From: Megascapheus bottae
Taxonomy: Eukaryota; Chordata; Mammalia; Rodentia; Geomyidae
Reading direction: 5' to 3'
Length of the DNA: 64,000 bases
Assembly: GCA_024803745.1 (NCBI GenBank)
Contig: JANJXV010001753.1
Location: forward strand, 1 to 64,000
The position numbers were made by a program, and so were the translations under genes. Shown here one piece after another: positions 9,890 through 21,474 of the stretch; the first letter of the stretch is position 1, and every line of letters begins with the position of its first letter. The notes beneath the pieces are model-generated. The model had not been told where the DNA came from. It saw nothing but the letters and a program-made list of their open reading frames with translations, and ran no database searches.

Positions 9890-10984
9890 CAGGCTTCCTC
9901 CAGGTCCTTCAGAAGTGAAACTCCAGTTGTTCAGGTCTATTACCTTTCTTGAGTACATTTCCCCTCAGTCATTTACTGTGATCCGATACCCCAAGGACCC
10001 TTGTTCATAAATGGCAGGGCGCTGTCACTGCCAACTGCAGGGAGAGCTCCTTCCTATAGCTGTTACAGGCCCCCTTGTCTCCTTCCTGCATCTGCACTTG
10101 GGACCACAAGAGGCAACGTGCACAATGGCAATCTCTTAATAGGATTATATCTTTTTCTGCACATCCCATCTCTAGGGATTATTGTCATTTGTCTCCTGCA
10201 AATGACAATCCAGCTTCTCCGGGCTCCCTGGTTGCTGGGGGAGAAATGTTACCGCACAGCTTGTGTCAGATGATGTTTTATAATCATAGCAGAAATCCAA
10301 TATTAATAGAACTGTCTGGGTAAAAAGGTGCGTGCACTGTTTGTGGAGCCACACGGGTATCCCTGATGTCTGGAAACACCCCTCCCCCGCGATTTCTTTA
10401 CTCTGGCATTTCTCCTGTAGACATAAAATTTTAAATCAAGTTGGACCACAGGCACATATGGGACTATTATGAGGACATCCTGCTTACTCTCCCACAGTCC
10501 GACAGACACTTTGCACTGCCAACCCTTCATAATGCTCAATGGTGTTTACCATTTTTCCTAAGATACCCTTCTTTTTAATCCCTGCTTGTCCAAACACATC
10601 CTCCTCCGATTGCCTTCCGAGAGCACCTCACTCCGCAATGGTGTTTGACTTCCTGGTGGCAATGAGTCTCCAACTCCTTTGTGACCATTGCCTGTATTTT
10701 TCGCCTGAACCTCTTTTAACCGCTCACAATTATGGGGGCAGGGGGAGTCAAGGTCCTGGCCCTTGATCTAAACTTCATCCTAACTTAGAAAAGAATGGGG
10801 GCTGAGAAGGATGAAAATGTTCCCCTCTCTCTATTAGTCCCCTCAAACACCCCTCACCCCCAACCACCCAGCTGGGGGGACTATGACACTCCTCCCAAAA
10901 GAGTGGCCCACACAGCCACGGTTATAGCAAGAGCTCTTGAGAGTAGTAGTGGGGCTGGCCCACAGATCTCACACTAAGAGAATG
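9890..10984. other. Unique sequence; possible conserved element near 10,090-10,340
   Basis: No gene or repeat was recognised. The part at about 10,130-10,340 carries short palindromic and homeobox-type words (tgtcatttgtctcctgcaaa, taatcatagcag) of the sort seen in conserved non-coding elements. This is impression only; conservation cannot be tested here. Confidence 0.2.
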
Positions 10985-11130
10985 GGGTTTGTTGTTCTGT
11001 TTCCCTGAAAAGAAAGAGAGGGTCAGAGAGGTTACTGGTTTGCCCAAGGTCACTGAAAGGGAAAACCACCATTAGAAATCCTAGCTTGTCTAAACCCAGC
11101 AGCATCTCAGGGATATGATTCGTACAGAGC
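10985..11130 (-). mobile_element. MIR SINE (ancient), degraded
   Basis: Forward-strand words 'gggtcagagaggttac' and 'tttgcccaaggtcactgaaa' match the inverted MIR core. Confidence 0.5.
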
Positions 11131-11219
11131 CTCTGATGGTGGGTGGAGGGGTCCGTTACAAAAATCTCTTTTCCAATTTGACACAAGATGTCCAAGAGAA
11201 AGCCTTCCTTCACAGAGTT

Positions 11220-12290
11220 AAAAAAAAATCAATGATGTGAGCCCATCCTGGAGTCCCAGCTGGGCTTGAGATCTCAGCACTGCCCTTCTTACTCCATGTC
11301 TCCTGACCCCAGTGAACAATTTGGAACCAAGTTACAATTTCCTTTTCATTCTCATTAAGCAGAATACGCCTCTTTAACAACCCTCCCTAAACCACCCCCC
11401 ATCTACAACCCTCCCTGAGCTTTGCTTGACTATAAAGCGCTCTATTTCTCTGTGATCTTTATGTCCTTAGAAATTACAACATGCTGGCATAGGTATTTAA
11501 TTATTGAAAGGAGATGTGCCTTGTAAAATATTGTACCTGCAGGTTTGCTCATGCAAAGTAAGGATGGATCCCACTTGGCCAGACAAAACCTTTGCTATGC
11601 TAGAGCTTTGTTCTGGAATAAATCTTGGTTTGTGAAATATGCATCCTATAAGAGCACTTCTGGGTTCTGCCTAGAACTGGCCAAACTAAAACACCTTTCC
11701 CTTTTTTAAATGAAACTAAACCTTGCTTTTACATAATACTGAGCTGACCCCCTCCTAGGCTGGGAATTTAAAGAACACTTTTAGGGGTAGGGAAAAAAAA
11801 ACAGATGTCAGATGATCCATCACAGAGTTTCTTTTCCAAGGCTGGAAAGAGCTCCACCACCACACTAAGGATAAAAGACAACAGATAAACGTCAAAGTTT
11901 GAACTCTGCTCAAAGACATACAAAAGCTTAGGTTGCAGGGAAAGCTCTCTGTGCTGTCCAATATGATAGACATGCTGGTACCATCCAATATTATTGGTTT
12001 TGACTTCTAATCCATGGATTTGACTTCAGATGTGTCTGGAATATCCAAAGCAGTGGAATTTCAATTTTACATCATAATGTAATCCATTTAGATTTAGTTG
12101 CATGGAGCATCATGTAATCCAGGCTTATCCTATTGGACAGTGAATGCAATTACTGATCAATATTCCTAAAGAACATAGAAGTAAACATGCTCAAAAATAT
12201 TTGCCAGTGGAATCTGGTAATTTAGAAGAAGGATGAAAGAGCATGATTGAATCAGATTTGTCCTGGGGAATTCAAGGTTGGTTTAGCAGA
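11220..12290. other. Unique sequence, no supported gene
   Basis: I see no repeat or exon signal. Open frames here are short and lack supporting splice signals. Confidence 0.35.
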
Positions 12291-12460
12291 AGAAGGAAGG
12301 GAAGGGAAGGGGAAGGGAGGGGAGGGAAGGGGAGGGGGAGAGAGAGGAGAGGGGAGGGGGAGGGAAGGGGAGGGGAGGGGAAGGAAGAGGAGAAAGAAAG
12401 AAAAAATAAAAAAAGAAAGAGGGAAGGAGGGAGGGAGGGGAAAGGAAAGGAAAGGAAATC
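12291..12460. repeat. Polypurine tract, GGGAA/GGGGA-rich
   Basis: About 170 bases of almost pure G and A on the forward strand. Its long open frames are artefacts of the repeat. Confidence 0.9.
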
Positions 12461-12467
12461 AATGTCA

Positions 12468-12582
12468 GCGATTTAGTGGCACAAATTCATGGAATCCCAG
12501 TACTCACAAAGAGGAAGCAGGAGGATCACAAATTCAAGGTCAGACTGGGATATAGACCGAGAACCTGGCTCAAAGAAAAAAA
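12468..12582 (+). mobile_element. B1 SINE
   Basis: B1 landmarks run in order: 'ggaatcccagtactcacaaa', 'aggaagcaggaggatcacaa', 'attcaaggtcagactggg', then 'gcctcaaagaaaaaaa'-like tail. It lies directly before another SINE. Confidence 0.75.
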
Positions 12583-12587
12583 ATCAG

Positions 12588-12752
12588 GTATGGTAGCGCA
12601 TACATGTAATCCCAGCTGTGTAGGAGGATTCAAATTAAAACCCTATCTGAAAAATAATCAACCCCAAAAGAGGGCTGGGGGCATTGCTTAAGCAGAAGAG
12701 TGCTTGCTGAGTAGACATGAGGCCCTGAGTTCAAATTCCAGCAAAAAAGGAG
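12588..12752 (+). mobile_element. B1-dID composite SINE
   Basis: A shortened B1 head ('catacatgtaatcccagctg') is followed by an ID-type half ('agagtgcttgctgagtagac', 'gaggccctgagttcaaat') and an A tail. This is the B1-dID architecture known from several rodent families. Confidence 0.7.
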
Positions 12753-12759
12753 AGAGAAT

Positions 12760-14112
12760 ACTTACCTGACTTGAAAAGTAACCTCGTATGTGGTAAGAGT
12801 TCTATTAATACTAATTAGAATCAGCTCTATTAACCTTAGCTCATGAATATATTGCTATACTATGTCATTAATGTTATTAATATATCATTCATAGTATATT
12901 AATAGGAATACACTCATACTAACTTATTCCTGTTAAATACTGTTTAGGATTTCACTGTTCCCTTTTCTTAGGCTGTGAGTGTTACACCTCCCTGAGATTT
13001 TTTTTTTGTGTAACAAGAGGCTCCCCTGACACTGAGCCTCATGTGTTCTGAGAGTCCGGGGATCCCCAGATCTGGGCCCCCCGCCATGCCCCACATGGGC
13101 TGGCTTCTCCAACACATGCAGCTGCTCTGTTGGCTGACCCAATCCAGGCCAGTGACTCTGCTTCTCTCCTGCTTGCCTCAGCAGTTTTGCTTCCCAGCCG
13201 TCCACACTCCCAATGGCTCCAATACGTCCAAAGATGAGCACTTCCAAACCCTGAATTATTTACATCTGAGAGGCTCCATGGGTCCTTTCTCCCTCCAATT
13301 CTGCCAGCCCCTCCCCCCTTCCAATGAATCATAGCAAATTTGAATCTTGGCCATACACACACAAAGTGAAGTTTTGTTTTTTACTTAGAAGGTTCCTCTG
13401 GTACACCCAGGAGAAAAAGGGCAGAAAAAGATGGAGGTGGACAGTGGCTTGCAAAGGAAAAGGGAAAGAAAAGCAAACAACAACAATAACAATAAAGCAA
13501 CTCTTGCTGAATCAGTAACTAGCAGTAATAGATTTTTTTTAAAAATTCACTTCCAGGCTCAGTTGGGGAAAACAAGATACATTTCCTTGCAATAATTTAA
13601 AGAGTGGAATGTTTCATTCCCAGAGAAACTACAGCTGTTTTGACCTATTCCTGGCTTTAGGTTGGACTATTATTTGCATTCTCTGAATTATTATTGTTGT
13701 TATTTCTTTTCCTTTCTTAACATGGTAGCATTTAGGAATGGAGCCAAGTTATAGCCTGATTAAAGTCTTTCACTCTGAATTAAAGGTTTTGAATCCAGCC
13801 TTAGGCTTCAGCCTCAGATTTTTGTTGCTGTAGCTGCTGTTTTCCATCCACACCTCCCCATCTCCAGGGGAGAAGAATAGAACTAGAAATCAGTCCGCTG
13901 CAGGCACACCCCTCTGAGGTTACACCAATTGGCTCCAAGGAGGGTGCCACTGCTGTTTTGGATGTTATAAGGCCACTGTGGCTGCAACCAGGCCAGTAAG
14001 GGGACAAAGGACATCTCCCTGAGGGAAAGGCCAAGGGAAGAGAAGGACCCTTCCCAAGCATTCTCATGTTCTAGAAAAGTCATTCTCCTTGCAATTCCTT
14101 TTTTCATCTCAA
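12760..14112. other. Unique sequence, no supported gene
   Basis: Medium-length open frames at about 12,930-13,360 (both strands) and 13,800-14,100 (minus) have no recognisable domain and no consistent splice-site pair. The 13,800-14,100 part could be an old L2-like remnant on the minus strand, but the match is too weak to call. Confidence 0.3.
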
Positions 14113-14345
14113 GAGTTCTGATAACTCACACCTGTAATCTCAGCTACTCAGAAGTCTAAGATCTAAGGATGGCGGTTCAAAGCCAGTCCTGGCAGAAAAG
14201 TCCCTGAGACTCTTACCTCCAATAAACTATCAAAAAGCCAGAAGTTAGGGGTGTGGCAAGTGGTAGAGCACCAGCCATGCAGCTGGGGATAGCAGGCAGG
14301 AATATGAGTGTGAGGCCTTGAGTTCAAGCACCGGTAGTGACAAGT
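14113..14345 (+). mobile_element. B1-headed SINE with Geo right half, diverged
   Basis: Head 'cacacctgtaatctcagcta', linker 'cttacctccaataaac', then 'gtggcaagtggtagagcacc' and 'cttgagttcaag'. The Geo half carries a small insertion. Confidence 0.75.
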
Positions 14346-14593
14346 TCATTCATCAATTCACTTCAGTCACCTGTAACATGAGATCATAAGAGCACCTAGG
14401 TCAAAGTGTTGGGTCTGAGATATTTACAGATGCACTGATCAGTAATCAATCAATGCTGGCTGGTGTGTACTGCTCCTCTTTAAGGTGCTTTCTCTACCTG
14501 ATCATCTAGCATGTCATCTTCCCATGTCTGCCAAGATCGCACTTGCAGATAATGGAAAAAGCACAAACCATACACGTGTGTGCGTACAGGCTT

Positions 14594-14594
<1 letters not shown>

Positions 14595-14629
<35 letters not shown>
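14595..14629. repeat. (CA)n microsatellite
   Basis: About 17 uninterrupted CA units. Confidence 0.95.
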
Positions 14630-14630
<1 letters not shown>

Positions 14631-14699
14631 ACTTGTCTGTCGAAATAGGCTCTTTTCTGCCCAGGAGGGCCTTAGACTGCCATCTTCCCAATCATTGCC

Positions 14700-14860
14700 T
14701 GCTGAGCAGCAGAAATTATAGATGTCAGCCACCAAGGCCTGGCTGATAGAAAGATCTCTCTAGAAGACAGCTCAGTGGGCCCTTGGACCATAATCCTCCT
14801 CTGTCTATGCTTCAACATGGAGCTGGGATTTCAGGTGTGCACTACTGTTGGTTTGTTGGT
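14700..14860 (-). mobile_element. B1-like SINE fragments
   Basis: Two inverted B1-type words, 'attatagatgtcagccacca' and 'gctgggatttcaggtgtgca', suggest two overlapping old minus-strand SINE pieces. Boundaries are vague. Confidence 0.35.
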
Positions 14861-15017
14861 TGAAATGGGGATAGGGGGAAACTCGAGCCCTGTGCAATGT
14901 CAGAGCCCACGTCCCATGTCTGTTACTTGCCTGTTGAAGGGAGGGAGGGAAAGCGGGCAATCTATCCCTACTGGGTGAAGGCTGAGAGAAGAGAAGGGGG
15001 GAGGTAAGATGGTAAGG

Positions 15018-15222
15018 GCTGGGAGTTTGGCCTAGTGGTAGAGTGCTTGCCTGGCATGCACAAAGACCTGGGTTCGATTCCTCAGTACCACATACACAGA
15101 AACGGTGCTGTGGCTCAAGTGGTAGAGCACTAGCCTTGAGAAAGCCCAAGTACAGCGCTCAGGCCCTGAGTTCAAGCCTCATGCCTCCGGACTGGCAAAA
15201 AAAAATTTTTTTTTAAAAAAAG
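15018..15222 (+). mobile_element. IDL-Geo dimeric SINE, near full length
   Basis: Both halves are clear: 'gggagtttggcctagtgg' and 'gttcgattcctcagtacc' on the left, 'gtggctcaagtggtagagca' on the right, with an A/T-run tail. The central linker is shortened after 'acatacacagaaac'. Confidence 0.9.
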
Positions 15223-15834
15223 GTAATCAATGCCCTTTTTGGCCACAGGCTGCTGGGTACCAGGCCATGGAGAAAAAGACAGAAGAATGTGAAAGAGCAG
15301 AAGGAGAAATGAAGCAGTCATGGACCCCGCTGCCAGGAAAGCCTGCACTGTTCTGGCTGCTGCCAGTGCCAACAGGAATGGCAGGCAGCCTGGAGCTCTT
15401 GACAGAGGATGGGGAGGAAAGCCAGGAGCGAGAGTCAGCCGGAGGGAGATGCTGGAGGGGCTTCCCCAACTGAGCAGGTGCCTGGGGAAGGAAGACCCTA
15501 CCCAAGAACAGCCTTGGGAGCCACAAACAATCCCCCTCCCCAACCTGTGCCCTGGACCTCCTACTCTCCCAGATCTCAAAGCAGCTAGCCCCAGCTCTCC
15601 TTCAGCCAGGCCAGCTGCCCGGCAGGCAAGCAGATGGTGACATCTTCACTAGAGCCAAAATTACCTTTCCAGGAAAATGTCTCAACCTTCTCTGGAGGAC
15701 ACAGAAAGGAGCGTGCACCATGGAGAATTTCAAACTTTCTCAAGAAGCTACAGCTTCTTAAAAGTATTTGAGTGAAACAAAAATGTATTTTGACTATAGA
15801 TTGTTCAGTGCCTCCGATTTAAAAAGAAAAGAAA
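15223..15834. other. Unique GC-richer sequence, no supported gene
   Basis: Overlapping open frames on both strands at 15,227-15,640 reflect locally high GC rather than a clear gene. No start context, domain or splice pair favours any one of them. Confidence 0.35.
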
Positions 15835-15837
15835 GGT

Positions 15838-16034
15838 TGTTGAAAGTTGCCTATAATCTCAACCACCTGGGAGGCAGAGGTAGGAAGATGACAGTTCAAG
15901 GCTGAACTGGGAGAAAATACAAGACCTATCTGAAAACCAAACTAAAAGCCAAGGGACTGGGAACAGGGCTCAAGTAATAGAGCACCTACCTAGAAAGCAC
16001 AAGGCCCTGAATTTAATCCCAGTACAAAAAAATA

Positions 16035-16035
<1 letters not shown>
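15838..16035 (+). mobile_element. B1-dID composite SINE
   Basis: A B1 head ('cctgggaggcagaggtagga', 'cagttcaaggctgaactggg') is followed by an ID-type half ('agagcacctacctagaaagc', 'caaggccctgaatttaatcc') and an A-rich tail. Confidence 0.75.

Positions 16036-16083
<48 letters not shown>
16036..16083. repeat. (AAT)n microsatellite at SINE tail
   Basis: Continuous AAT units grow out of the tail of the preceding SINE. Confidence 0.92.
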
Positions 16084-16086
<3 letters not shown>

Positions 16087-16345
16087 CAGGTGCTGGTGGC
16101 TCATACCTGCATTCCTAGCTACTCAAGAAGCTGAGATCTGAGGATCAAGGTTCAAAGCCAGTAGGGGCAGAAAAGTCTATGAAACTCTTATCTCCAATTA
16201 ACCACCTAAAAACCAGAAGTGGCACTGTGGCTCAGAATGGCAGTGTGCTAGCCTGAAAAGAAAAAGAGCTCAAGGACAGTGCCCAGGACCAGACTTCAAG
16301 TCCCATGACCAACAGAAAATTAATTAACTAACTAACTAACTGTCA
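16087..16345 (+). mobile_element. B1-headed SINE with Geo right half
   Basis: Head 'cattcctagctactcaagaa', linker 'cttatctccaattaacca', Geo words 'gtggctcag' and 'gacagtgcccagg', ending in a short (AACT)n run. It abuts the preceding AAT repeat, so three elements lie in tandem. Confidence 0.85.
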
Positions 16346-16349
16346 GGTA

Positions 16350-17055
16350 GTTTCCAGAACTTTAGCTCCTTACTCCCCAACCCTGTCATCCCTTGTGAGC
16401 AGCTAGTCATGGACTAAAAATCACTGAATTAAACTATTCTATCTGTCTCTGTCTCATCCCCTCCCTCTCAAATCTCAACATCTGGCTCCCAGATGTATGC
16501 TTACCACTGCACTTACTGCTTGCATAACAGACAGGTTCCATTATCAATGCTAATCTGTTTACCTAATTCTAGAACTCTGAGGGGCTGTGCTGGGAAATAT
16601 TGCATGCTCCATTCCACATCAAGTAGGGACATGTTCGGTGAGTGATTAGCAATGTCTGCATGGAAACAGGAAGCTGGATGCATGGGTCCAGTACTCACAC
16701 AGAGGGCCGCATCTTCATCACTCTGCTTCTGGACAATGTTTGACTCTAAAAAGCTCCCTTCTGACTGGAGAAAACATTTATGCTGACTATGAGACACAAA
16801 TGAATGATTGAAGGCCTCCAGAGGAAAGGATTTTGAAGCAAACAAGGAATTTCTCTAGCATCTCTATCCTCAAAACTCATATGACTCCCCTGTTAGACTT
16901 CATGTCTGCATGTACTGTTGTCAAAACTACTTTTTCCTACTTCACAAGAATGAGAAGATGGGTCCCCTGGACCTCGTCACTCCTAAACTGGCCCCATCCT
17001 GTCCACTGCAGATAAGCATCAACTTGCAAATCCTAGCCTGATAGAACTATCCTAA
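16350..17055. other. Unique sequence, no supported gene
   Basis: A 110-codon minus-strand open frame at 16,513-16,845 has no recognisable domain and no clear splice context. I treat it as chance. Confidence 0.35.
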
Positions 17056-17059
17056 GATG

Positions 17060-17220
17060 TGTAGACCTCACTGGTCAGGGACTCAAATCTCAGCTGACCA
17101 AGTGGATGGCCTTGGGGGGGAAAATTATTTGCCCTTGCCAGCCTCAGTTTCCTCCTATGCATGAGAAAAAGGAAAGAATTTGGAGCTCATGTAAGAATTA
17201 AGGAAATTACAGTTGTTCTG
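17060..17220 (+). mobile_element. MIR SINE (ancient)
   Basis: Words in MIR order: 'gggactcaaatctcagctga', 'agcctcagtttcctcctatg', then an A-rich stretch with 'aggaaatta'. Confidence 0.6.
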
Positions 17221-17845
17221 CTCCTAAAATCTACAGGATATTTAAGATACACTGCTTTCTTTTCCCCTCTTTTCATACCCTCAAGGCTATTTCAAGCTTT
17301 CTCCACAGGCAGTGAGTAAGGCATCAGAAATGTCTCTGTGCTGAATTAACGTAGCTGAGAAATGAGAAACCCCTCCCTGTGCCCCCAACTTGAGCCCTCC
17401 TCCTCTCTGTTTAGATTCAACTCAAAATAGCTGAACTTAGATGGAACCAGTTGGGGTCTGTCTTTGTATCTGGAGGCTTAAAAAAAAAAGATTCAAACCT
17501 TAAGCCCAACAGCTGCAGGTTAGTCAAGGACCTGATTCTGCCTGGTTAATTAACTTTAACCTCCAACCCAAGTCACTGTACATTTGTGCAGCTGACTCCT
17601 TTGATGCTAAAAGAATAAGCTTTTATCCAATGATTTATAATTTTTTAAAAGAAACTGTTTTAAGTAGCATAGGTGTATAGTTGTGTTTTTTTAATTAAAT
17701 AGAACCAAAGCATTTCAAATGAAGAACTGTTCCTCAAAATACTAGTCTTACAAATCTTGCCAGAAATGCATTTATTAAAAGTAGGCTTCTCAATGTAGTT
17801 TAGGTACATTTAATAAATGTAAGTGTACATATAAAAGCAGATAAC
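17221..17845. other. Unique sequence, AT-rich, no gene seen
   Basis: No open frame of note and no repeat recognised. The part at 17,490-17,640 has words common in conserved non-coding DNA (ggttaattaactttaacc), but this is impression only. Confidence 0.25.
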
Positions 17846-18060
17846 GGGGCTGGGAGTGTGGCCTAGTAGTAGAGTGCTTATCTAGCATGTACAACGCTCT
17901 GGGTTCAATCCCTTGGTACCACATACACAGAGAAAACAGAAAGTGGTGGTGCTGTGACTCAAGGGGTAGAGTGCTAGCCTTGAGAAAGCCCAAGGACAAT
18001 GCCCAGGCCCTGAGTTGAAGCCCCAGGACTGGCAAAACAAAACAAAACAAAACAAACAAA
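17846..18060 (+). mobile_element. IDL-Geo dimeric SINE, full length
   Basis: Both monomers are complete, ending in a (AAAAC)n-type tail. A short near-duplication 'cagataa' occurs on both sides (about 17,838 and 18,064). Confidence 0.9.
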
Positions 18061-18127
18061 AAACAGATAAAAAAGAGATACGTAGATAGAGACTCATACT
18101 CAGACAAATGTGTGTTTGGCGGAGTGG

Positions 18128-18290
18128 TTACTGGGTCTTGAACTCAGAGCCTAGGCTCTGTCCTGCAACTTCTTCCTCTCCAGACTGAGGCTCTGTCCCT
18201 CAGCTTCCTCCTCTCCAGCTGAGCCTAGGCTCTACTTCTGGATTTTTGGTGGATCTGAGCCTTACAGGCATGAGATGTCAGTCTCATACA
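18128..18290 (-). mobile_element. B1-Geo type SINE, rearranged
   Basis: Starts like an inverted Geo monomer ('gtcttgaactcagagcctag') and ends like an inverted B1 head ('ttacaggcatgaga'). In the middle a unit around 'ggctctgtcc...cctctccag' is repeated, so an internal duplication has occurred. Confidence 0.55.
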
Positions 18291-18699
18291 AGCATGTTAC
18301 ATATGGATCTCTTTATAATAGATCCTAAAATTTACTTCATTCTGGTATACCTACATCTATGCTTTCAATGGCTCCATTGTTAAAAGAAATTACCATTATT
18401 CCAATATTTAGGCGGGCCATCATTTCCCCCTCATTTTCCACTAACAGACAAATAGGAGATATTTTATATTTCCCATGATGATGTTGGAGCAACAGGCCTG
18501 CACATGAGTCTCTGTGTAAAGATTTCTTTTTTTTTTACACTTCATATTTAGAGTGTAGAATGGTTTCTAAAAGCCTACGCACTCAGAATTCAGTTAGCAT
18601 TTAAGAACGTAAAACATACTTGCATAGGCAGCTCCGGGAGCTCCCACTGCAAAGGGTACATGTTGCCTGATTCCAAAAGAACTACTTACTTCCACAGCC

Positions 18700-18760
18700 A
18701 TATACAATGTAATCCCAGCACTTGGGAGGTGGGGGAAGGAAGACCACTGGACAGTAAGAG
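18700..18760 (+). mobile_element. B1 SINE fragment
   Basis: It reads 'tgtaatcccagcacttggga' followed by 'ggtgggggaaggaag', a short B1 head. Confidence 0.6.
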
Positions 18761-18951
18761 ACTTGTGGAGAAGAGCTAGGAGGCCCCAGCTGCACAAACC
18801 AAAGCCAGACAAGATTTTCCAACAGCCATCAAGCCCCCAGACACAGGATCAAGGCTAGCTACCAGGTCAAGGGCTTGCTACCAACCCTATCTATTGTTGG
18901 CTACATGTGAACCCATCCAACAATGGGGATTCCTATCTCAAGAATGCACAG

Positions 18952-19144
18952 ACAGCTGGGTGCTGCTGGCTCATGCCAATAATCCTACTCAGGAGGCTGA
19001 GATCTGAGCATCATGGTTCAAAGCCAGCCTAGACGCTATATCCAATGAATCACCAGAAAACCGGAAGTAGCACTGTGGTGCAAAGTCATAGAGTACTAAT
19101 CAGGCCCTGAGTTCAAGCCCCACATTCAACCAAAAAAAAAAAAG
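18952..19144 (+). mobile_element. B1-headed SINE with Geo right half, internal deletions
   Basis: Head 'actcaggaggctgagatctg', 'caaagccagcctag', shortened linker, then 'ccggaagtagcactgtgg' and 'ccctgagttcaagcccc' with an A tail. Confidence 0.8.
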
Positions 19145-19149
19145 GTACA

Positions 19150-19864
19150 GACATGTCCCTGCCAGTGCTGTTTTGGGTTTTTTTTCAGTGGATCTGGGGC
19201 ACAATGGATAATACCAGGTATATCTTGGGCATTCTGTACCTCTCCACCATCTTTCCCCCATAATTCTCTCCTGGTTTAAAGCATCCAAACAGAAGCTTTA
19301 ACAGCTCAAAGGGACTACCGTACTGTATGTGTGAGAAATCAACACTCCAGGCCTTCAAGGAGAACAGAGGAGGCATTCAGGCTAGCACAGGGAAGAATTC
19401 TGTACAGTCACCATCCAGAATAGCAGCAGCCCAGATGGGCGCATATCAAATGTTCCTCGTGCACACGATTCGGTCACCTCCCTTCTTCACCGAGCCAAAT
19501 ATCCATAATTTAAAAGCTGTAAAGCCTGAGCTTTCCCTGTGGGCTCTCTAGCCCCCCCTTCCTGGGGTGGGGGAAAGGGTCAACACTTTCTTGGTAGTTA
19601 TAGATGCCATCTGAATACTGCTGGGTTGCTTAACATCTCTGCAGACAACCATGCACTCTCTGGGTCCTTAAGAACAAGTGATACAGGGCTGAGCTCCTGG
19701 AAGGGATGGGTGAACCGGGGTGTGTGGGTACCAGGAAGGGGAAGGGACAGAGGCTGTGTAATGGACAAGGTCAGACTGGGCAGGATACATACAGGAATGC
19801 AATGTGAGTGCATGAGGGGCGAGGATGGGAGCGTCATTGCTTTCCATGCTGCCACAATGAAATC

Positions 19865-19866
<2 letters not shown>
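19150..19866. other. Unique sequence, no supported gene
   Basis: The plus-strand open frame ending near 19,958 derives its tail from the CT repeat and is not evidence of a gene. No domain is recognised elsewhere. Confidence 0.35.

Positions 19867-19934
<68 letters not shown>
19867..19934. repeat. (CT)n microsatellite
   Basis: A pure 68-base CT tract, the cleanest dinucleotide pyrimidine run in the window. Confidence 0.97.
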
Positions 19935-19942
<8 letters not shown>

Positions 19943-20196
19943 CTTAACTGTTTTATGACTCAGCTAGGCATCCCAACTTTTCTTGGCCTGCTTTAGGGTA
20001 ACACATTTGCCAAATGTTCTGGCCTCAACAAACAGCACTCAAGGAATTCTTCCCCGTCATCCAGAGCAAAGAGGAAATGTCAGCCTTCGGTTCAGTAAGT
20101 TCTCTCCACGTAAGCAACACTGCCCTGCACTAGGTGTTCGGATTCTACTGAATTCTTTAATTATATCTTCCTTTGGGATCTAAAAAAAATGCATTT

Positions 20197-20590
20197 CAGG
20201 ATTTTTGTTTGGTCTTGTTTTTGTTTTTTTTTCTTTTTTCTTTTTAAATTTTTTTTATTGTAATTAGTAAAAGGGTTACATGATATTTGCCAGATAGAAG
20301 GTGCATTAATTCACATACATTGATACCCTTTCACATGTCTTGGTACCCATTTCCCTCCCCCCTTGGTCTTGTTTTTGAACTCGGGGCTTGCACACTCTTT
20401 CTGAGCTTTTTTCTTTCTTTTTTTTTTCCCTCAAGGCTTTCACTCTACCACTTGAGCCACACTGACACTTCCGGTTTTTTTCTGAGTGGTTTATTACAGC
20501 TAAGAGTCTCACAGACTTTCTGTCCCCAGGCTGGCTTTGAACCACAATACTCAGATCTCAACCCCCCTCAATAGGTAAGATGGCAGGCTG
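20197..20590 (-). mobile_element. B1-headed SINE with Geo half, interrupted in its tail by L1
   Basis: The SINE body reads on the minus strand from about 20,590 to 20,363 (inverted head 'tcagatctcaaccc', Geo word 'ctaccacttgagccac', start 'gaactcggggcttgcac'). Its T-rich tail lies on both sides of a small L1 piece. Confidence 0.8.
20224..20362 (-). mobile_element. L1 3' end, severely truncated, inserted in a SINE tail
   Basis: Only ~139 bases of the L1 3' UTR remain ('ttattgtaattagtaaaagg', 'gataccctttcacatgtctt' in inverted sense). A perfect 15-bp target-site duplication (ttggtcttgtttttg) lies at 20,209-20,223 and 20,363-20,377. Confidence 0.9.
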
Positions 20591-21292
20591 AGAGCAGATG
20601 GATATTATGTTACCGATGACAGATGCTAATTTACACCCCACTCTCGGCCCCCAGGCCCCCAATGCAATGCCTAGCAAGAGGTTTGGCACTCGGTAAACTT
20701 ACACCAGCAAGAACAGCATTGCCCTGGGAACCTTCGTGAATTCTCCAACCCTTTCCTAGACTGAAGCCAGATTAAGATGCCAGTCATCTCTTACGTCAAA
20801 CCAGTAGTAGGCTGGAGAATTTCACATCCTACTCTTTATTTATCTGACACAGGTAATTCTCAGCCCCCAAAACTTAGGACCTTGGATGCACACAGTTCCA
20901 CAACACCTGACTTGGGAACACGAGATGAGTAATACAGAAATGAATCTCCAGGCCCAGTTCAGTAAATAGGACTCTCCATTTCCTGACAACACACAACAAA
21001 ACACCCTTTGCCTTCTGCTGAGTCCCATCTCCTAGGAAACATCATAATAGGCTTAGCAAAAGCCAGGAAGATCTTAGGAGACCGGCTGTTCACTCTGCAA
21101 CAGGGCTGCACTTAAGTGTTCTATTCAGAAGCACACATTGGGTTGGCCTCCACATTAACCTGCTAGGAATGAAGACACACGTCAGAAACAGGTGGGAGAG
21201 AGGCAGAACTCAGAGCCTGGAAGGCAAAGAGAACTCTGTGAGTCAATGCTCTAATTAGGAACTTGTATGTTCTGCTTTCCCTGCAAGCAGGA
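20591..21292. other. Unique sequence, no supported gene
   Basis: No repeat or exon signal recognised. Confidence 0.35.
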
Positions 21293-21315
21293 ACACACAC
21301 ACACACACAGACACA

Positions 21316-21365
<50 letters not shown>
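21293..21365. repeat. (CA)n microsatellite with CAGA interruptions
   Basis: About 73 bases, mostly CA, with two G substitutions near its start. The valine/cysteine-rich minus-strand frame across it is an artefact. Confidence 0.95.
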
Positions 21366-21367
<2 letters not shown>

Positions 21368-21474
21368 TCCATGTACGTTGTGGCTCCTTTAGACAATTAG
21401 GGAAATGATAAGGACCTTCCATTTTGTCTATCATTTAAAATCATGATAAACGATCCAGTAGGGTTTTTCTTTTC

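Noticed and set aside
12243..12555. Gly/Glu/Arg-rich frames
   Set aside because: Translation of the GGGAA purine tract.
19539..19996. Plus- and minus-strand frames with long Ser-Leu or Arg-Glu runs
   Set aside because: They are translations of the pure CT microsatellite.
21163..21396. Frame with a long Cys-Val run
   Set aside because: Translation of the CA microsatellite; the same applies near 14,506-14,746, 24,272-24,523 and 25,944-26,223.
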